Assembly (NCBI RefSeq): GCF_011090165.1
Contig: NZ_JAADJT010000009.1
Coordinates: forward strand, 272,762-336,761
Reading direction: 5' to 3'
DNA: 64,000 nt
Source of the DNA: Duganella aceris
Lineage (GTDB): Bacteria > Pseudomonadota > Gammaproteobacteria > Burkholderiales > Burkholderiaceae_D
Of the stretch, positions 1-9,323 are shown in pieces. Positions within the stretch are counted from its first letter, which is position 1. Every line of letters starts with the position of its first letter. The notes beneath the pieces are model-generated. The model had not been told where the DNA came from and ran no database searches. It saw nothing but the letters and a program-made list of their open reading frames with translations. A program made the translations under genes and the position numbers.

Positions 1-824
1 GCCTGACCGCACTGATTTCCCCCGAGCCAGAGAACCGTGCTGAACTGCTCGAAGTTCTGCACGACGCCCACGAACGCAACCTGATCGACGCCGACGCCTT
101 GTCGATGATCGAAGGCGTGTTCCAGGTCTCCGACTTGTCCGCCCGTGACATCATGATTCCCCGCTCGCAAATGGATGTCATCGACATCTCCAAGCCGATC
201 GAGGAGTGGATGCCTGCGGTGCTGCAGACCGCCCACTCGCGTTTCCCCGCCATCGAAGGCGAACGCGACAAGGTGATCGGCATCCTGCTGGCCAAGGACT
301 TGCTGCGCTACTACGCCGAAGAATCGTTCGACGTCCGCGACATGCTGCGCCCGGCCATCTTCATTCCCGAATCGAAACGCCTGAATGTGCTGCTGCGCGA
401 TTTCCGCGCCAACCACAATCACATGGCGATCGTGGTCGACGAGTACAGCGGCGTGGCCGGCCTGATCACCATCGAGGACGTGCTGGAGCAGATCGTCGGC
501 GACATCGAGGACGAGTACGACTTCGACGAGGAAGAGGACAACATCCTCTCGATCAAGGAAGGCGTGCACGGCCCGCGCTGGCGCATCAAGGCGCTGACCG
601 AGATCGAACAGTTCAACGAGGAACTCGACACCGCGCTGCCCGACGACGACGCCGACACCATCGGCGGTCTGGTCTCCAAGCACCTGGGCCGCATGGCGCA
701 CAAGGGCGACACCTTCGACATGGACGGCATGCGCTTTGAAGTGCTGCGCGCCGACGCCCGCCAGATCCACGTGCTGCTGGTGGAAAAACTGCCGCCCGCC
801 GCCGCCGAAGGCGACGACGCATAA
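1..824 (+). CDS. corC: CorC/HlyC-type CBS-domain protein (5' truncated by window edge)
   Basis: The reading frame is open from the first bases of the window, so the true start lies upstream and only the C-terminal part is here. What is visible is a CBS pair (from about the segment reading SARDIMIPRSQMD to the IEDVLEQIVGDIEDEYD motif) followed by a CorC_HlyC/transporter-associated C-terminal domain ending in LLVEKLPP. Family members are linked to magnesium/cobalt efflux or membrane integrity. The stop codon overlaps the next start as TAATG, so it is translationally coupled to lnt; the same ybeX-lnt pairing is known in Escherichia coli. A TTG at 99 could be read as a start, but in-frame family-like sequence continues upstream of it. 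Confidence 0.9.
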   Translation, partial: LTALISPEPENRAELLEVLHDAHERNLIDADALSMIEGVFQVSDLSARDIMIPRSQMDVIDISKPIEEWMPAVLQTAHSRFPAIEGERDKVIGILLAKDLLRYYAEESFDVRDMLRPAIFIPESKRLNVLLRDFRANHNHMAIVVDEYSGVAGLITIEDVLEQIVGDIEDEYDFDEEEDNILSIKEGVHGPRWRIKALTEIEQFNEELDTALPDDDADTIGGLVSKHLGRMAHKGDTFDMDGMRFEVLRADARQIHVLLVEKLPPAAAEGDDA

Positions 825-2395
825 TGCGTTTTCGCCGCGCCAATCCGAACGATCCCCCCAAGCCGCAACGTTCCACCCGGGGCCGGATGCTGATCACCGG
901 CCTGGCCGGCGCGCTGTGCGTGTTCGCCTTCGCCCCGTTCGGCTGGTGGCCGCTGGAGATCCTCGGCCTGGCGACCTTGTTCTATCAGGTGCTGCGCAGC
1001 GCCGACGTCAAGTCCGCCGCGCTGATCGGCTGGGCCTTCGGCTTCGGCTGGACCGCCGCCGGCACCCACTGGCTCTACGTTTCGCTGCATACCTACGGCG
1101 CCATGCCGGCGCCGCTGGCGGTGGCCGCCGTGCTGCTGCTGGCCGCCTGCATGGCGATCTACGTCGCGCTGGCGATGGGCGGCGCGGCCTGGCTGCGCAA
1201 GCGTTGGACCCTGCCGCTGCCGGCCGCCAACCTGCTGGTGCTGCCGGCGATGTGGGCGCTGTTCGAATGGATACGCGGCTGGCTGTTCACCGGTTTCCCG
1301 TGGCTGTCGGCCGGCTACGCCCACAACCACAGCCCGCTGGCCGGCTACGCGCCGATCATCGGCATGTACGGCCTCGGCTGGCTGGCGGCGGTGATCGCCG
1401 GCGCGCTGCTGTTGCTGTTGCACCGCACGCGCCTGCAGGCGGGCGGCCTGATCGTCGCGATCTCGGCGGCCGGCGTCGGCCTGAGCTTCCTGCAATGGAC
1501 CTACCCGGAAGGCAAGCCGATCTCGGTGCGTCTGTTGCAAGGCAATATCCCGCAGGAAGAAAAATTCAACGGCGCCAAGGTGATGGCGACCATGAAGCTG
1601 TACCAGGACGCCATCATGGCCGCCCCGGCCGACCTGATCGCCACGCCGGAGACGGCGGTGGTGATGCTGCCGCAGCAGCTGCCGCCGGACTACCTGTCCG
1701 GCATCGCGCAATTCCTCAACAAGACCAACAGCAATCTGATCCTCGGCATCCCGCTGGCGGACAGCCAGACCGCCTACTTCAACAGCGTGATCGGCATCCC
1801 GTCCAGGCTGGGGTCGAGCTACTACCGCTACGACAAGCACCACCTGGTGCCGTACGGCGAATTCATCCCGCTCGGCTTCCGCTGGTTCGTCAACCTGATG
1901 TCGATCCCGCTGGGCGACATGACCAGCGGCCGCGACATCCAGCCGGCGTTCCCGATCAAGGACCAGCGCGTGCTGCCGAACATCTGCTACGAAGACTTGT
2001 TCGGCGAAGAGATCGCCGAGCAGCTGAACAATCCGGCGCAGGGCCAGAAGCCCGCCACCATGCTGCTCAACACCTCCAACCTGGCCTGGTTCGGCGACAC
2101 CATCGCCATCCCGCAGCACTTGCAGATCTCGCAGATGCGCACGCTGGAGACCGGCCGCCCGATGCTGCGCGCGACCAACACCGGCGCCACCGCCATCATC
2201 AACGGCGCGGGCGTGATCGTCGAACAGCTGCCGGTCAACACCTACGGCGTGCTGGCGGCGCAGGTGCAAGGCACGGCCGGCAGCACCCCGTATATCCTGT
2301 GGGGGAACAAGCTGTTCCTGGCCTTGGCCGCGCTGTCGCTGGCAGGCGCCTGGTTTTGGGCGCGCCGCGCAAAAAACCGGCCAAAAGCCGCTTAA
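824..2395 (+). CDS. lnt: Apolipoprotein N-acyltransferase
   Basis: 523 residues, the usual length for Lnt. Lnt transfers an acyl chain from phospholipid to the N-terminal cysteine of lipoproteins, the last maturation step, in the inner membrane. The N-terminal ~220 residues hold about six hydrophobic membrane segments, followed by a nitrilase-like periplasmic domain from about residue 232 and a final C-terminal membrane segment near residues 485-505. The expected catalytic triad is present: Glu276 (TPETA), Lys338 (YDKHHLVPYGE) and Cys388 (NICYEDLFG). The ATG overlaps the corC stop by one base, so the two genes form an operon. Confidence 0.96.
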   Translation: MRFRRANPNDPPKPQRSTRGRMLITGLAGALCVFAFAPFGWWPLEILGLATLFYQVLRSADVKSAALIGWAFGFGWTAAGTHWLYVSLHTYGAMPAPLAVAAVLLLAACMAIYVALAMGGAAWLRKRWTLPLPAANLLVLPAMWALFEWIRGWLFTGFPWLSAGYAHNHSPLAGYAPIIGMYGLGWLAAVIAGALLLLLHRTRLQAGGLIVAISAAGVGLSFLQWTYPEGKPISVRLLQGNIPQEEKFNGAKVMATMKLYQDAIMAAPADLIATPETAVVMLPQQLPPDYLSGIAQFLNKTNSNLILGIPLADSQTAYFNSVIGIPSRLGSSYYRYDKHHLVPYGEFIPLGFRWFVNLMSIPLGDMTSGRDIQPAFPIKDQRVLPNICYEDLFGEEIAEQLNNPAQGQKPATMLLNTSNLAWFGDTIAIPQHLQISQMRTLETGRPMLRATNTGATAIINGAGVIVEQLPVNTYGVLAAQVQGTAGSTPYILWGNKLFLALAALSLAGAWFWARRAKNRPKAA

Positions 2396-2487
2396 TCTCT
2401 ACAGCCTCCCAGTAAAACCCGCTAAAATTGCCGCTTTAGCGAAACCGCAACCGCGCGCTTTTTTTGGCGCGCCACCGACCACACAAG

Positions 2488-3405
2488 ATGCTGACATTTC
2501 AACAAATTATCCTGACCTTGCAAACCTACTGGGACAAGCAAGGCTGCGCCCTGCTCCAGCCGTACGACATGGAAGTCGGCGCCGGCACCTTCCACACCGG
2601 CACCTTCCTGCGCGCGATCGGCCCGGAGCCTTGGCGCGCCGCCTACGTGCAACCGTCGCGCCGCCCGAAGGATGGCCGCTACGGCGAGAACCCGAACCGT
2701 GGCCAGCACTACTACCAGTACCAGGTGGTGATGAAGCCGGCGCCGGAAAACATCCTCGACCTGTATCTGGGTTCGCTGGAAGCGCTGGGCCTGGACCTGA
2801 AGCAGAACGACGTCCGTTTCGTCGAGGATGACTGGGAATCGCCGACGCTGGGCGCCTGGGGCCTGGGTTGGGAAGTCTGGCTGAACGGCATGGAGGTGAC
2901 GCAGTTCACCTACTTCCAGCAGGTCGGCGGCCTGGATTGCAAGCCGGTGCTGGGCGAGATCACCTACGGCATCGAGCGCCTGGCGATGTACCTGCAGGGC
3001 GTCGAGAATATGTACGACCTGGTCTGGACCACGTGGGAAGAGAATGGCGTCACCAAATCGCTGAAGTACGGCGACGTGTTCCATCAAAACGAAGTGGAGC
3101 AGTCGGCCTACAACTTCGAGCATTCGAACACCGAACTGCTGTTCGCGCAGTTCAACAACCACGAATCGGAAGCCAAGCGCCTGATCGAGCTGCAACTGAC
3201 GCTGCCGGCCTATGAGCAGATCATGAAGGCCTCGCACAGCTTCAACCTGCTGGACGCGCGCGGCGCGATCTCGGTGACCGAGCGCGCCGCCTACATCGGC
3301 CGCGTGCGCACCTTGTCGCGCCTGGTCGCGCAGGCCTACTACGATTCGCGTGAGCGCCTGGGCTTCCCTATGGCACCTACGGCTGCCGCTGAACAAACTG
3401 TATAA
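2488..3405 (+). CDS. glyQ: Glycyl-tRNA synthetase alpha subunit
   Basis: 305 residues, close to the ~300 of family members. This is the catalytic subunit of the bacterial alpha2-beta2 glycyl-tRNA synthetase (class II). Nearly every family signature is visible, for example QPYDMEVGAGT, YVQPSRRPKDGRYGENPNR, FVEDDWESPTLGAWGLGWEVW and the C-terminal LLDARGAISVTER. I chose the ATG at 2488 (MLTFQQIILTL) because it matches the family N-terminus; an in-frame TTG at 2464 would add eight residues not seen in homologues. It lies 5 bases before glyS, so both subunits are co-translated. Confidence 0.97.
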   Translation: MLTFQQIILTLQTYWDKQGCALLQPYDMEVGAGTFHTGTFLRAIGPEPWRAAYVQPSRRPKDGRYGENPNRGQHYYQYQVVMKPAPENILDLYLGSLEALGLDLKQNDVRFVEDDWESPTLGAWGLGWEVWLNGMEVTQFTYFQQVGGLDCKPVLGEITYGIERLAMYLQGVENMYDLVWTTWEENGVTKSLKYGDVFHQNEVEQSAYNFEHSNTELLFAQFNNHESEAKRLIELQLTLPAYEQIMKASHSFNLLDARGAISVTERAAYIGRVRTLSRLVAQAYYDSRERLGFPMAPTAAAEQTV

Positions 3406-3410
3406 ATAAT

Positions 3411-5519
3411 ATGACTCAAACTCTGCTCATCGAACTGCTGACCGAAGAACTGCCGCCGAAGGCGCTCGCCAAACTGGGCACCGCCTTCGCCGACGGCATC
3501 GTCAAAGGCCTGAAATCGCGCGACTTCCTGGAAGACGACAGCGTCGCCACGTCGTACGCCACACCACGCCGCCTGGCCGTGTCGATCACCAAGGTGCGCG
3601 CTACCTCGCCGGACAAGGCGATCCGCGAAAAAGTGCTGCCGGTGTCGGTCGCGCTGGACGCCGCCGGCAACGGCACGCCGCCGCTGGCCAAGAAACTGGC
3701 CGCGCTGGGCTTCCCCGACCTGACCGTGGCCGATCTGGAACGCGCGCAGGACGGCAAGGCCGAAAGCTTCTTCTACACCTACACGGCGGCCGGCAGCGCG
3801 CTGCAAGCCGGCCTGCAAACGGCGCTGGAGGAATCCGTCGCCAAGCTGCCGATTCCTAAAGTGATGAGCTACCAGCGCCCAGACGGCGCCACGGTGCAAT
3901 TCGTGCGTCCGGCGCACAGCCTGATCGCGCTGCACGGCGCGACGGTGCTGCCACTGACGCTGCTGGGCCTGACCGCGTCCAACGTCAGCGAAGGCCATCG
4001 CTTCCTGACCGCGCCGGGCCAGCGCGCCGTCACCATCGCCAACGCCGACAGCTACGCCGCCACGCTGGCAAGCGAAGGCAAGGTACTGGCCGGCGTCGAA
4101 CAGCGCAAGGAACAGATCCGCGCCGAGCTGCTGGCCAAGGCCGGCGCCGACCAGGTCCTGATGCCTGAAGCGCTGCTGGACGAAGTGGCCGCGCTGGTCG
4201 AATGGCCGGTGGTCTACGAATGCAATTTCGAGGAAGAGTTCCTGGCCGTGCCGCAGGAATGCCTGATCCTGACCATGCAGACCAACCAAAAATACTTCGC
4301 GCTGACCGACGCCAGCGGCAAGCTGCGCTCGCGCTTCCTGATCGTCTCCAACATCGCCACCGACACGCCGGCCGCCATCATCGACGGCAACGAGCGCGTG
4401 GTGCGTCCGCGCCTGTCGGACGCCAAGTTCTTCTTCGAGCAGGACAAGAAGAAGACGCTGGAATCGCGTCTGCCGCTGCTGGACAAGATCGTCTACCACA
4501 ACAAGCTGGGCACCCAGGCCGCGCGCGGCGAACGCGTCGCAGCATTGGCCGGATACATCGCCACCGCCATCGGCGGCGACGCCACACTGGCGATGCGCGC
4601 CGCCAAGCTCTCGAAGGCCGACCTGGTCACCGAGATGGTCGGCGAGTTCCCTGAGCTGCAAGGCATCATGGGCACCTACTACGCCCGCAACGACGGCGAG
4701 CCGGAAGATGTGGCCTTGGCCGCGTCCGAGCACTACCAGCCGCGCTTCGCCGGCGACGCGCTGCCGTCGACCGTCACCGGCACCGCCGTGGCGCTGGCCG
4801 ACAAGCTGGAAACCCTGGTCGGCATCTGGGCCATCGGCCTGGCGCCGACCGGCGACAAGGATCCGTTCGCGCTGCGCCGCCACGCGCTGGGCGTGCTGCG
4901 CATGCTGATCGAGAAGCGTTTGCCGCTGTCGATCAGCGCCCTGCTGGCGCAGGCCGCGCAGCTGTTCACCTTCGTGGCAGGCTTCAAGGACCCGAGCGCC
5001 GACGTCACCACCTTCATGATCGACCGCCTGCGCGGCATCCTGCGCGAGCGCGGCTTCTCGCCGAACGAGATCGAAGCGGTGGTGGCGCAGAACCCGGACC
5101 GCCTGGACGACATCGTGCAGCGCCTGGAAGCGGTGCAAGCCTTCGCCGCGCTGGCCGAATCGGCCTCGCTGGCCGCCGCCAACAAGCGCATCACCAACAT
5201 CCTGAAGAAGAACGAGGAAGCCTTGGCCGCTGCCGGCGAATCCGGCGTCAACGTCTCGCTGCTGCAGGACGCGGCCGAGATCAACCTCAACGCCGCCGTG
5301 ATCCGCGTGCTGCCGGAGATCGACGCGGCGTTCAACCGCGGCGACTTCGCCGGCACGCTGAAAACGCTGGCGCAGTTGCGCGACGACGTCGACGCCTTCT
5401 TCAACGACGTCATGGTCATGGCCGAGGATGTCGCGCTGCGCAACAACCGTCTGGCGCTGCTGTCGTCCCTGCACGGCATGATGAACCGCGTCGCCGACAT
5501 CTCGAAACTGGCGGCGTAA
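3411..5519 (+). CDS. glyS: Glycyl-tRNA synthetase beta subunit
   Basis: 702 residues, the size expected for GlyS. The beta subunit recognises and binds tRNA-Gly and is required with GlyQ for aminoacylation in the cytoplasm. The N-terminus (LLIELLTEELPPKAL) and blocks such as VEWPVVYECNFEEEFLAVPQE, MQTNQKYFALTD and DKLETLVGIWAIG are typical; the C-terminal ~100 residues form the DALR-like anticodon-binding region. Its TAA is followed directly by the ATG of the next gene, so gmhB is probably co-transcribed. Confidence 0.97.
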   Translation: MTQTLLIELLTEELPPKALAKLGTAFADGIVKGLKSRDFLEDDSVATSYATPRRLAVSITKVRATSPDKAIREKVLPVSVALDAAGNGTPPLAKKLAALGFPDLTVADLERAQDGKAESFFYTYTAAGSALQAGLQTALEESVAKLPIPKVMSYQRPDGATVQFVRPAHSLIALHGATVLPLTLLGLTASNVSEGHRFLTAPGQRAVTIANADSYAATLASEGKVLAGVEQRKEQIRAELLAKAGADQVLMPEALLDEVAALVEWPVVYECNFEEEFLAVPQECLILTMQTNQKYFALTDASGKLRSRFLIVSNIATDTPAAIIDGNERVVRPRLSDAKFFFEQDKKKTLESRLPLLDKIVYHNKLGTQAARGERVAALAGYIATAIGGDATLAMRAAKLSKADLVTEMVGEFPELQGIMGTYYARNDGEPEDVALAASEHYQPRFAGDALPSTVTGTAVALADKLETLVGIWAIGLAPTGDKDPFALRRHALGVLRMLIEKRLPLSISALLAQAAQLFTFVAGFKDPSADVTTFMIDRLRGILRERGFSPNEIEAVVAQNPDRLDDIVQRLEAVQAFAALAESASLAAANKRITNILKKNEEALAAAGESGVNVSLLQDAAEINLNAAVIRVLPEIDAAFNRGDFAGTLKTLAQLRDDVDAFFNDVMVMAEDVALRNNRLALLSSLHGMMNRVADISKLAA

Positions 5520-6101
5520 ATGGGTGCGCCGTCCATGAAACTGATCATCCTCGATCGCGACGGCGTCATCAACCATGATTCGCCGGACTTCATCAAATCG
5601 CCGGCCGAGTGGATCCCGATCCCCGGCTCGATGGAAGCGATCGCGCGGCTGAACCAGGCCGGCTACCGGGTGGTGGTGGCGTCGAACCAGTCTGGCATCG
5701 CCCGCGAGTTCTTCGACATGACCATCCTCAACGCGATCCACCAGAAGATGCACAACCTGGCGCAGCAGGTCGGCGCCGACATCGACGCGGTGTTCTTCTG
5801 CCCGCACGCGGCGGCCGACAATTGCGACTGCCGCAAGCCGAAACCGGGCATGTTCACCGAAATCTCGCAGCGCTACAAGGTCAGCCTGAAAGGCGTGCCG
5901 GTGGTGGGCGACTCGCTGCGCGACCTGCAGGCCGGCTATGTCAGCGGCTGCGTGCCTTATCTGGTCCTGACCGGCAAAGGCGAGAAAACGCAAACCACGG
6001 GTGGCCTGCCGCCCGGTACAATGACTTTCCCGGATCTGGCGGCGATGGTCACCCACCTGCTGAAAACCAGCGCCCCGCCGGCGCTGCACATCGTTAGCTA
6101 A
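5520..6101 (+). CDS. gmhB: D-glycero-beta-D-manno-heptose-1,7-bisphosphate 7-phosphatase
   Basis: 193 residues. GmhB removes the 7-phosphate from heptose bisphosphate in the ADP-heptose pathway feeding the LPS inner core, matching waaC and waaA in this window. It is a HAD hydrolase: the nucleophile motif DRDGVIN starts at Asp12 with Asp14, and the metal-binding VVGDSLRDLQAG lies near 128-139. The family's structural zinc loop is present as Cys94, His96, Cys102 and Cys104. The start could be the ATG directly after the glyS stop or the internal ATG at 5535 (MKLIILDRD), which matches most homologues; no strong ribosome site decides it. Confidence 0.93.
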   Translation: MGAPSMKLIILDRDGVINHDSPDFIKSPAEWIPIPGSMEAIARLNQAGYRVVVASNQSGIAREFFDMTILNAIHQKMHNLAQQVGADIDAVFFCPHAAADNCDCRKPKPGMFTEISQRYKVSLKGVPVVGDSLRDLQAGYVSGCVPYLVLTGKGEKTQTTGGLPPGTMTFPDLAAMVTHLLKTSAPPALHIVS

Positions 6102-6113
6102 TACAAGTTTTTT

Positions 6114-6117
6114 GGAG
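6114..6117 (+). promoter_or_regulatory. Ribosome binding site deciding the plsC start
   Basis: GGAG at 6114-6117 lies six bases before the TTG at 6124. This supports the TTG at 6124 rather than the upstream TTG at 6112, which overlaps the GGAG itself. Confidence 0.6.
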
Positions 6118-6123
6118 TCTGCA

Positions 6124-6864
6124 TTGGGTCATCCCGTTCTGTTCTTACGTTCCCTGGTGTTCACCATCATCATGGTGATCTCGACCATCATCTGGGCCTG
6201 CGTCTGCTTTTTGGCGGCGCCGCTGCCGTACAACAAGCGCTTCTGGGTCACCGCGCGCTGGAACGTGTTCATGATCTGGTGCCTCAAGGTCATCTGCGGC
6301 ATCCGCTACGAAATCAAGGGCGCCGAGAATTTCCCGGACGCGCCGGCGGTGGTGCTGTCCAAGCACCAGTCGGCGTGGGAGACCATCTTCCTGTTGCCGA
6401 ACATGCCGCGCCCATTGGTGTTCGTGTTCAAGAAGGAGATCCTGTACATTCCCTTCTTCGGCTGGGCGATGGCGCTGCTGCGCATGATCCCGATCGACCG
6501 CTCGCAGGGCAAGAACGCGTTCAAGCACGTGGTCAACCACGGCAAGCGCCGCCTCGCGGACGGCCAGTGGATTATCATGTTCCCGGAGGGGACGCGGATC
6601 CCGGTCGGCCAGGCCGGCAAGTACAAGAGCGGCGGCACCCGCCTCGCCATCGAGACCGGCGCGGTGGTGGTGCCGATTGCCCACAACTCCGGCGAGTGCT
6701 GGCCAAAAAACTCTTTCATCAAACGGCCCGGCCTTGTTACAGTATCGATAGGTAAGCCAATTTCGCCGGAAGGCCAGACGCCGGACGGCATGATGCAACA
6801 GGTGGAAAATTGGATAGAATCAGAAATGCGCGTCATTTCGCCCCACGCCTACAGCGCTGGCTAG
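6124..6864 (+). CDS. plsC: 1-acyl-sn-glycerol-3-phosphate acyltransferase (PlsC family)
   Basis: 246 residues from a TTG start supported by an upstream GGAG. The PlsC family acylates lysophosphatidic acid to phosphatidic acid at the inner membrane. One or two N-terminal membrane segments (about residues 5-35) precede the acyltransferase domain. Motif I is KHQSAWE, an H-x4-E form in place of the common H-x4-D; motif III is FPEGTRIPVGQ and a VVVPIAHNSG block follows. The HQSAWET variant is, to my recollection, normal in Burkholderiales. The 3' end overlaps the next gene by 55 bases if that gene starts at its first possible codon. Confidence 0.9.
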   Translation: MGHPVLFLRSLVFTIIMVISTIIWACVCFLAAPLPYNKRFWVTARWNVFMIWCLKVICGIRYEIKGAENFPDAPAVVLSKHQSAWETIFLLPNMPRPLVFVFKKEILYIPFFGWAMALLRMIPIDRSQGKNAFKHVVNHGKRRLADGQWIIMFPEGTRIPVGQAGKYKSGGTRLAIETGAVVVPIAHNSGECWPKNSFIKRPGLVTVSIGKPISPEGQTPDGMMQQVENWIESEMRVISPHAYSAG

Positions 6865-7826
6865 ACGACCTCGCGACGCTGGTGAAGCCGGCGTCGCCCG
6901 ATGTCAACCAGCTTGACCTGTTCGGACGGGAGGCACAGTCGCCGGCTGCTGTGAAGCCGGTGTATACCGCCCCTGTCTGGACGGTGCCCGCGCCATCCGC
7001 ATCGAATTCCCCTCCTCCCGTTTCTCCCTATGTCGCGCCACCCGCGACCGCCGTGCCGGTCAAGCCGCGCGCGCTGGTGGTGCCGCCGTCGGACCAGCCG
7101 CCCAAGCGCCAGCTGATGGTCGGCGAATTCATCCTCGAATACGAACTGCGTCGCTCGACGCGGCGCTCGATCGGCTTCATGATCGACGACGACGGTCTGC
7201 GCGTGACCGCGCCCAAGCGCATCAGCATCGCCGAAATCGACAACGCCATACGCACCAAGCAGCACTGGATCCTCAGCAAGCTGAAAGAACGGCGCGAACG
7301 CCGCGCCGCGCGGCTGGAAAAGCCGCCGATCGAATGGATCGACGGCGCGCAACTGCCCTATCTCGGCGCCGACATCACGCTGCGGCTGCTGGTCGGCGGC
7401 CGTAATCGCAGCAGCTACAATCCGGCGACGCGCGAACTGTCGATGGTGCTGGTGCCCGGCGCCACCGAGACGCTGCTGCGCGAGCGCGTCAAGGCCTGGT
7501 ATCAGCAGGAGGCCAAGGTGCTGTTCGAGCAGCGGCTGGACGTCTACGCCGAGCGGCTTGGGGTGCGCTATCACTCTTTCGGCCTGTCGTCGGCCGGCAC
7601 CCGCTGGGGCTCGTGCACGGCCGACCGCAAGATCCGCCTGAACTGGAAACTGATCCACTTCTCGCAACCGCTGATCGATTACGTCATCGCCCACGAACTA
7701 TCGCACATCCTGGAGATGAACCACAGCGCGCAGTTCTGGAACACGGTCGGCAGCATCTACCCCGAATACGAAGAAGCCAAGAACCTGCTGCGCAAGCGCG
7801 CGCAGGAGCTTCCGGTCCTGTTCTAA
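6810..7826 (+). CDS. M48-type metallopeptidase, YgjP/DUF45-like
   Basis: 338 residues from the first candidate start. The C-terminal half is a YgjP/DUF45-like zinc metallopeptidase domain: a core resembling VGRNRSSYNPATREL, then TRWGSCTADRKIRLNWKL, then the zinc motif HELSHILEMNHS near residue 295 and W in QFW. Residues ~30-100 are a Pro/Ala/Val-rich, probably disordered extension. The start is uncertain: 6810 is a TTG inside plsC, a GTG at 6882 is another option, and no ATG occurs before residue ~105. Cellular substrates of this family are not well known; the context (plsC upstream, hydrolase downstream) gives no specific role. Confidence 0.85.
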   Translation: MDRIRNARHFAPRLQRWLDDLATLVKPASPDVNQLDLFGREAQSPAAVKPVYTAPVWTVPAPSASNSPPPVSPYVAPPATAVPVKPRALVVPPSDQPPKRQLMVGEFILEYELRRSTRRSIGFMIDDDGLRVTAPKRISIAEIDNAIRTKQHWILSKLKERRERRAARLEKPPIEWIDGAQLPYLGADITLRLLVGGRNRSSYNPATRELSMVLVPGATETLLRERVKAWYQQEAKVLFEQRLDVYAERLGVRYHSFGLSSAGTRWGSCTADRKIRLNWKLIHFSQPLIDYVIAHELSHILEMNHSAQFWNTVGSIYPEYEEAKNLLRKRAQELPVLF

Positions 7827-7842
7827 CTCCACGAAAGTCGTC

Positions 7843-9267
7843 ATGACACTGTTTACCCGCCTTGCGCAGGCGTCGCTGCTGCTTGCCTTCTGCCTCAGCG
7901 CCAGCGCCGCCGCGCCCCGATACACCGCCTCCCCGTGCATCGGCGACTTTTCCGGCGTCGCGCAGAAAGTCGAATGCGGCACGCTCAGCGTCGATGAAAC
8001 CGCCGGCAAATCGAACGGACGACGGGTAGCGATGCCGGTCGCGGTGGTGCGCGCCGCGCATCCGCGCGCCGGCCAGCCGCCGGTGATCTACCTGCACGGT
8101 GGGCCGGGCAGCAGCGCGCTGGCCAACCTGCCGGACATGCTGCGCGGACCGGTCGGCCGCGAGCTGGTGGCGCAGGACCAGGACTGGATCTTCTTCGACC
8201 AGCGCGGCGGCCACCTGACCGCGCCGGTGCTCGATTGCGGCGACGCCGCGCTGAACGACCTCGGGCCGCTGTCCGACGTATCGGCGCGCCAGCTGAGCGC
8301 CTGCGGCGCGCGCCACGCGGCGGCCGGCGTCGACCTGGGCAGCTACAACTCGACGGCGGTGGCGCGCGACGTGCAGGATCTGCGCCGCGCGCTGAAGCTG
8401 GAGCGCTTCGACCTGTTCGGCGTGTCGTACGGCACCCGGGTGGGCTTCGCGGTGCTGAGCCACGCGCCGCAGGGCGTGCGCGCGGCGGTGCTGGATTCGG
8501 TATGGTCGCCGGACGCCACCTGGACCGAAGGCTCGCCGCTGGTGGTGTCGCGCGCGGTGGCGCTGATCTTCCGCTTGTGCGGCGCCGACCCGGCCTGCCA
8601 CGCGGCCTATCCGGATCCGGCCGCGCTGTTGCGGCAGACGGCGCAGCGTTTCCTGGATGCGCCGCAGAAATCTGCCTCGGGCCAGAGCTACAGCGCGACC
8701 GACCTGGGCGCCTTCCTGATGGACGCGGTCTACGATCCGGACGGCGCGCGCAGCCTGCCGCGCGACGTCGCGGCGATCGCCGCCGGCGACTTCAGCGCCA
8801 TCGACGCGCAAGCGTTCACGCGCGGCTACGCCAAGGCGCAGCACATGGCCTTCCTGTGCAAGGAAGAGATCCCGTTCGAGCGGCGCGACCACGTCGCCGA
8901 CGGCACCGCCGGCGATCCGGTGGCGCAACTGGCGGTGGCGTCGTTGCAGCGCTATTTCGACGTCTGCCCGTCGTACCCGGTCGGCGCCATCGACCCGGGC
9001 GAGGCCAAACCGCTGCGCAGCGCGGTGCCGACGCTGTTCATCGCGCCCGAGATCGATCCCGGCTGCCCGCCCGAAATGGCGGCCGCCACCGCCAAATTGT
9101 TCAGCCACGGCCAGCTGGCGCAGATCCCGAACGTCACCCACGGCGCCTTCCGCACCAGCGCCTGCACCCGCAGCCTGGTGCGCGCCTACCTGCGCGATCC
9201 GTCGGCGGCGCCGGACCTGTCCTGCCTCTCGCCGGAACATGACAAGTTCGTCTTCACGCTGAAGTAG
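7843..9267 (+). CDS. Secreted alpha/beta hydrolase (S33/TAP-like)
   Basis: 474 residues with a signal peptide (about residues 1-24, cleavage near ASAAAP), so probably periplasmic or exported. The fold signatures are the oxyanion-hole segment YLHGGPGSS (83-91), the nucleophile elbow GVSYG with Ser195, and a C-terminal TAP-like region with a probable Asp in FIAPEIDPG and His in NVTHGAF. The family includes proline iminopeptidase-like peptidases and tripeptidyl aminopeptidases; the substrate cannot be read from sequence. Multiple cysteines fit an exported, disulfide-bearing enzyme. It is convergent with waaA, separated by a 56-base gap that holds a repeat arm. Confidence 0.85.
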   Translation: MTLFTRLAQASLLLAFCLSASAAAPRYTASPCIGDFSGVAQKVECGTLSVDETAGKSNGRRVAMPVAVVRAAHPRAGQPPVIYLHGGPGSSALANLPDMLRGPVGRELVAQDQDWIFFDQRGGHLTAPVLDCGDAALNDLGPLSDVSARQLSACGARHAAAGVDLGSYNSTAVARDVQDLRRALKLERFDLFGVSYGTRVGFAVLSHAPQGVRAAVLDSVWSPDATWTEGSPLVVSRAVALIFRLCGADPACHAAYPDPAALLRQTAQRFLDAPQKSASGQSYSATDLGAFLMDAVYDPDGARSLPRDVAAIAAGDFSAIDAQAFTRGYAKAQHMAFLCKEEIPFERRDHVADGTAGDPVAQLAVASLQRYFDVCPSYPVGAIDPGEAKPLRSAVPTLFIAPEIDPGCPPEMAAATAKLFSHGQLAQIPNVTHGAFRTSACTRSLVRAYLRDPSAAPDLSCLSPEHDKFVFTLK

Positions 9268-9291
9268 GCGCGCCGCTCACGTCCAAGCCCA

Positions 9292-9320
9292 TGTCCGAAT
9301 GTCGGCACTGACACCGGGGG
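9292..9320. repeat. Single arm of the dispersed TGTCCGAATGTCGGCACTGACACCG repeat (site A)
   Basis: The 25 bases from 9292 are identical to the right arms of the complete palindromes at 37261-37345 and 58159-58216. Here no matching left arm is present, so it is a solo half-element. It lies between the convergent hydrolase and waaA genes and ends within about five bases of the waaA stop codon (9324-9326). Confidence 0.9.
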
Positions 9321-9323
9321 TTA

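Noticed and set aside
419..2269. 616-codon minus-strand open frame opposite corC and lnt
   Set aside because: Antisense shadow of conserved genes with no recognisable protein features.
3339..6089. 916-codon minus-strand open frame opposite glyS and gmhB
   Set aside because: Low-complexity Arg/Gln composition and no family match, while the plus strand encodes two well-conserved enzymes.
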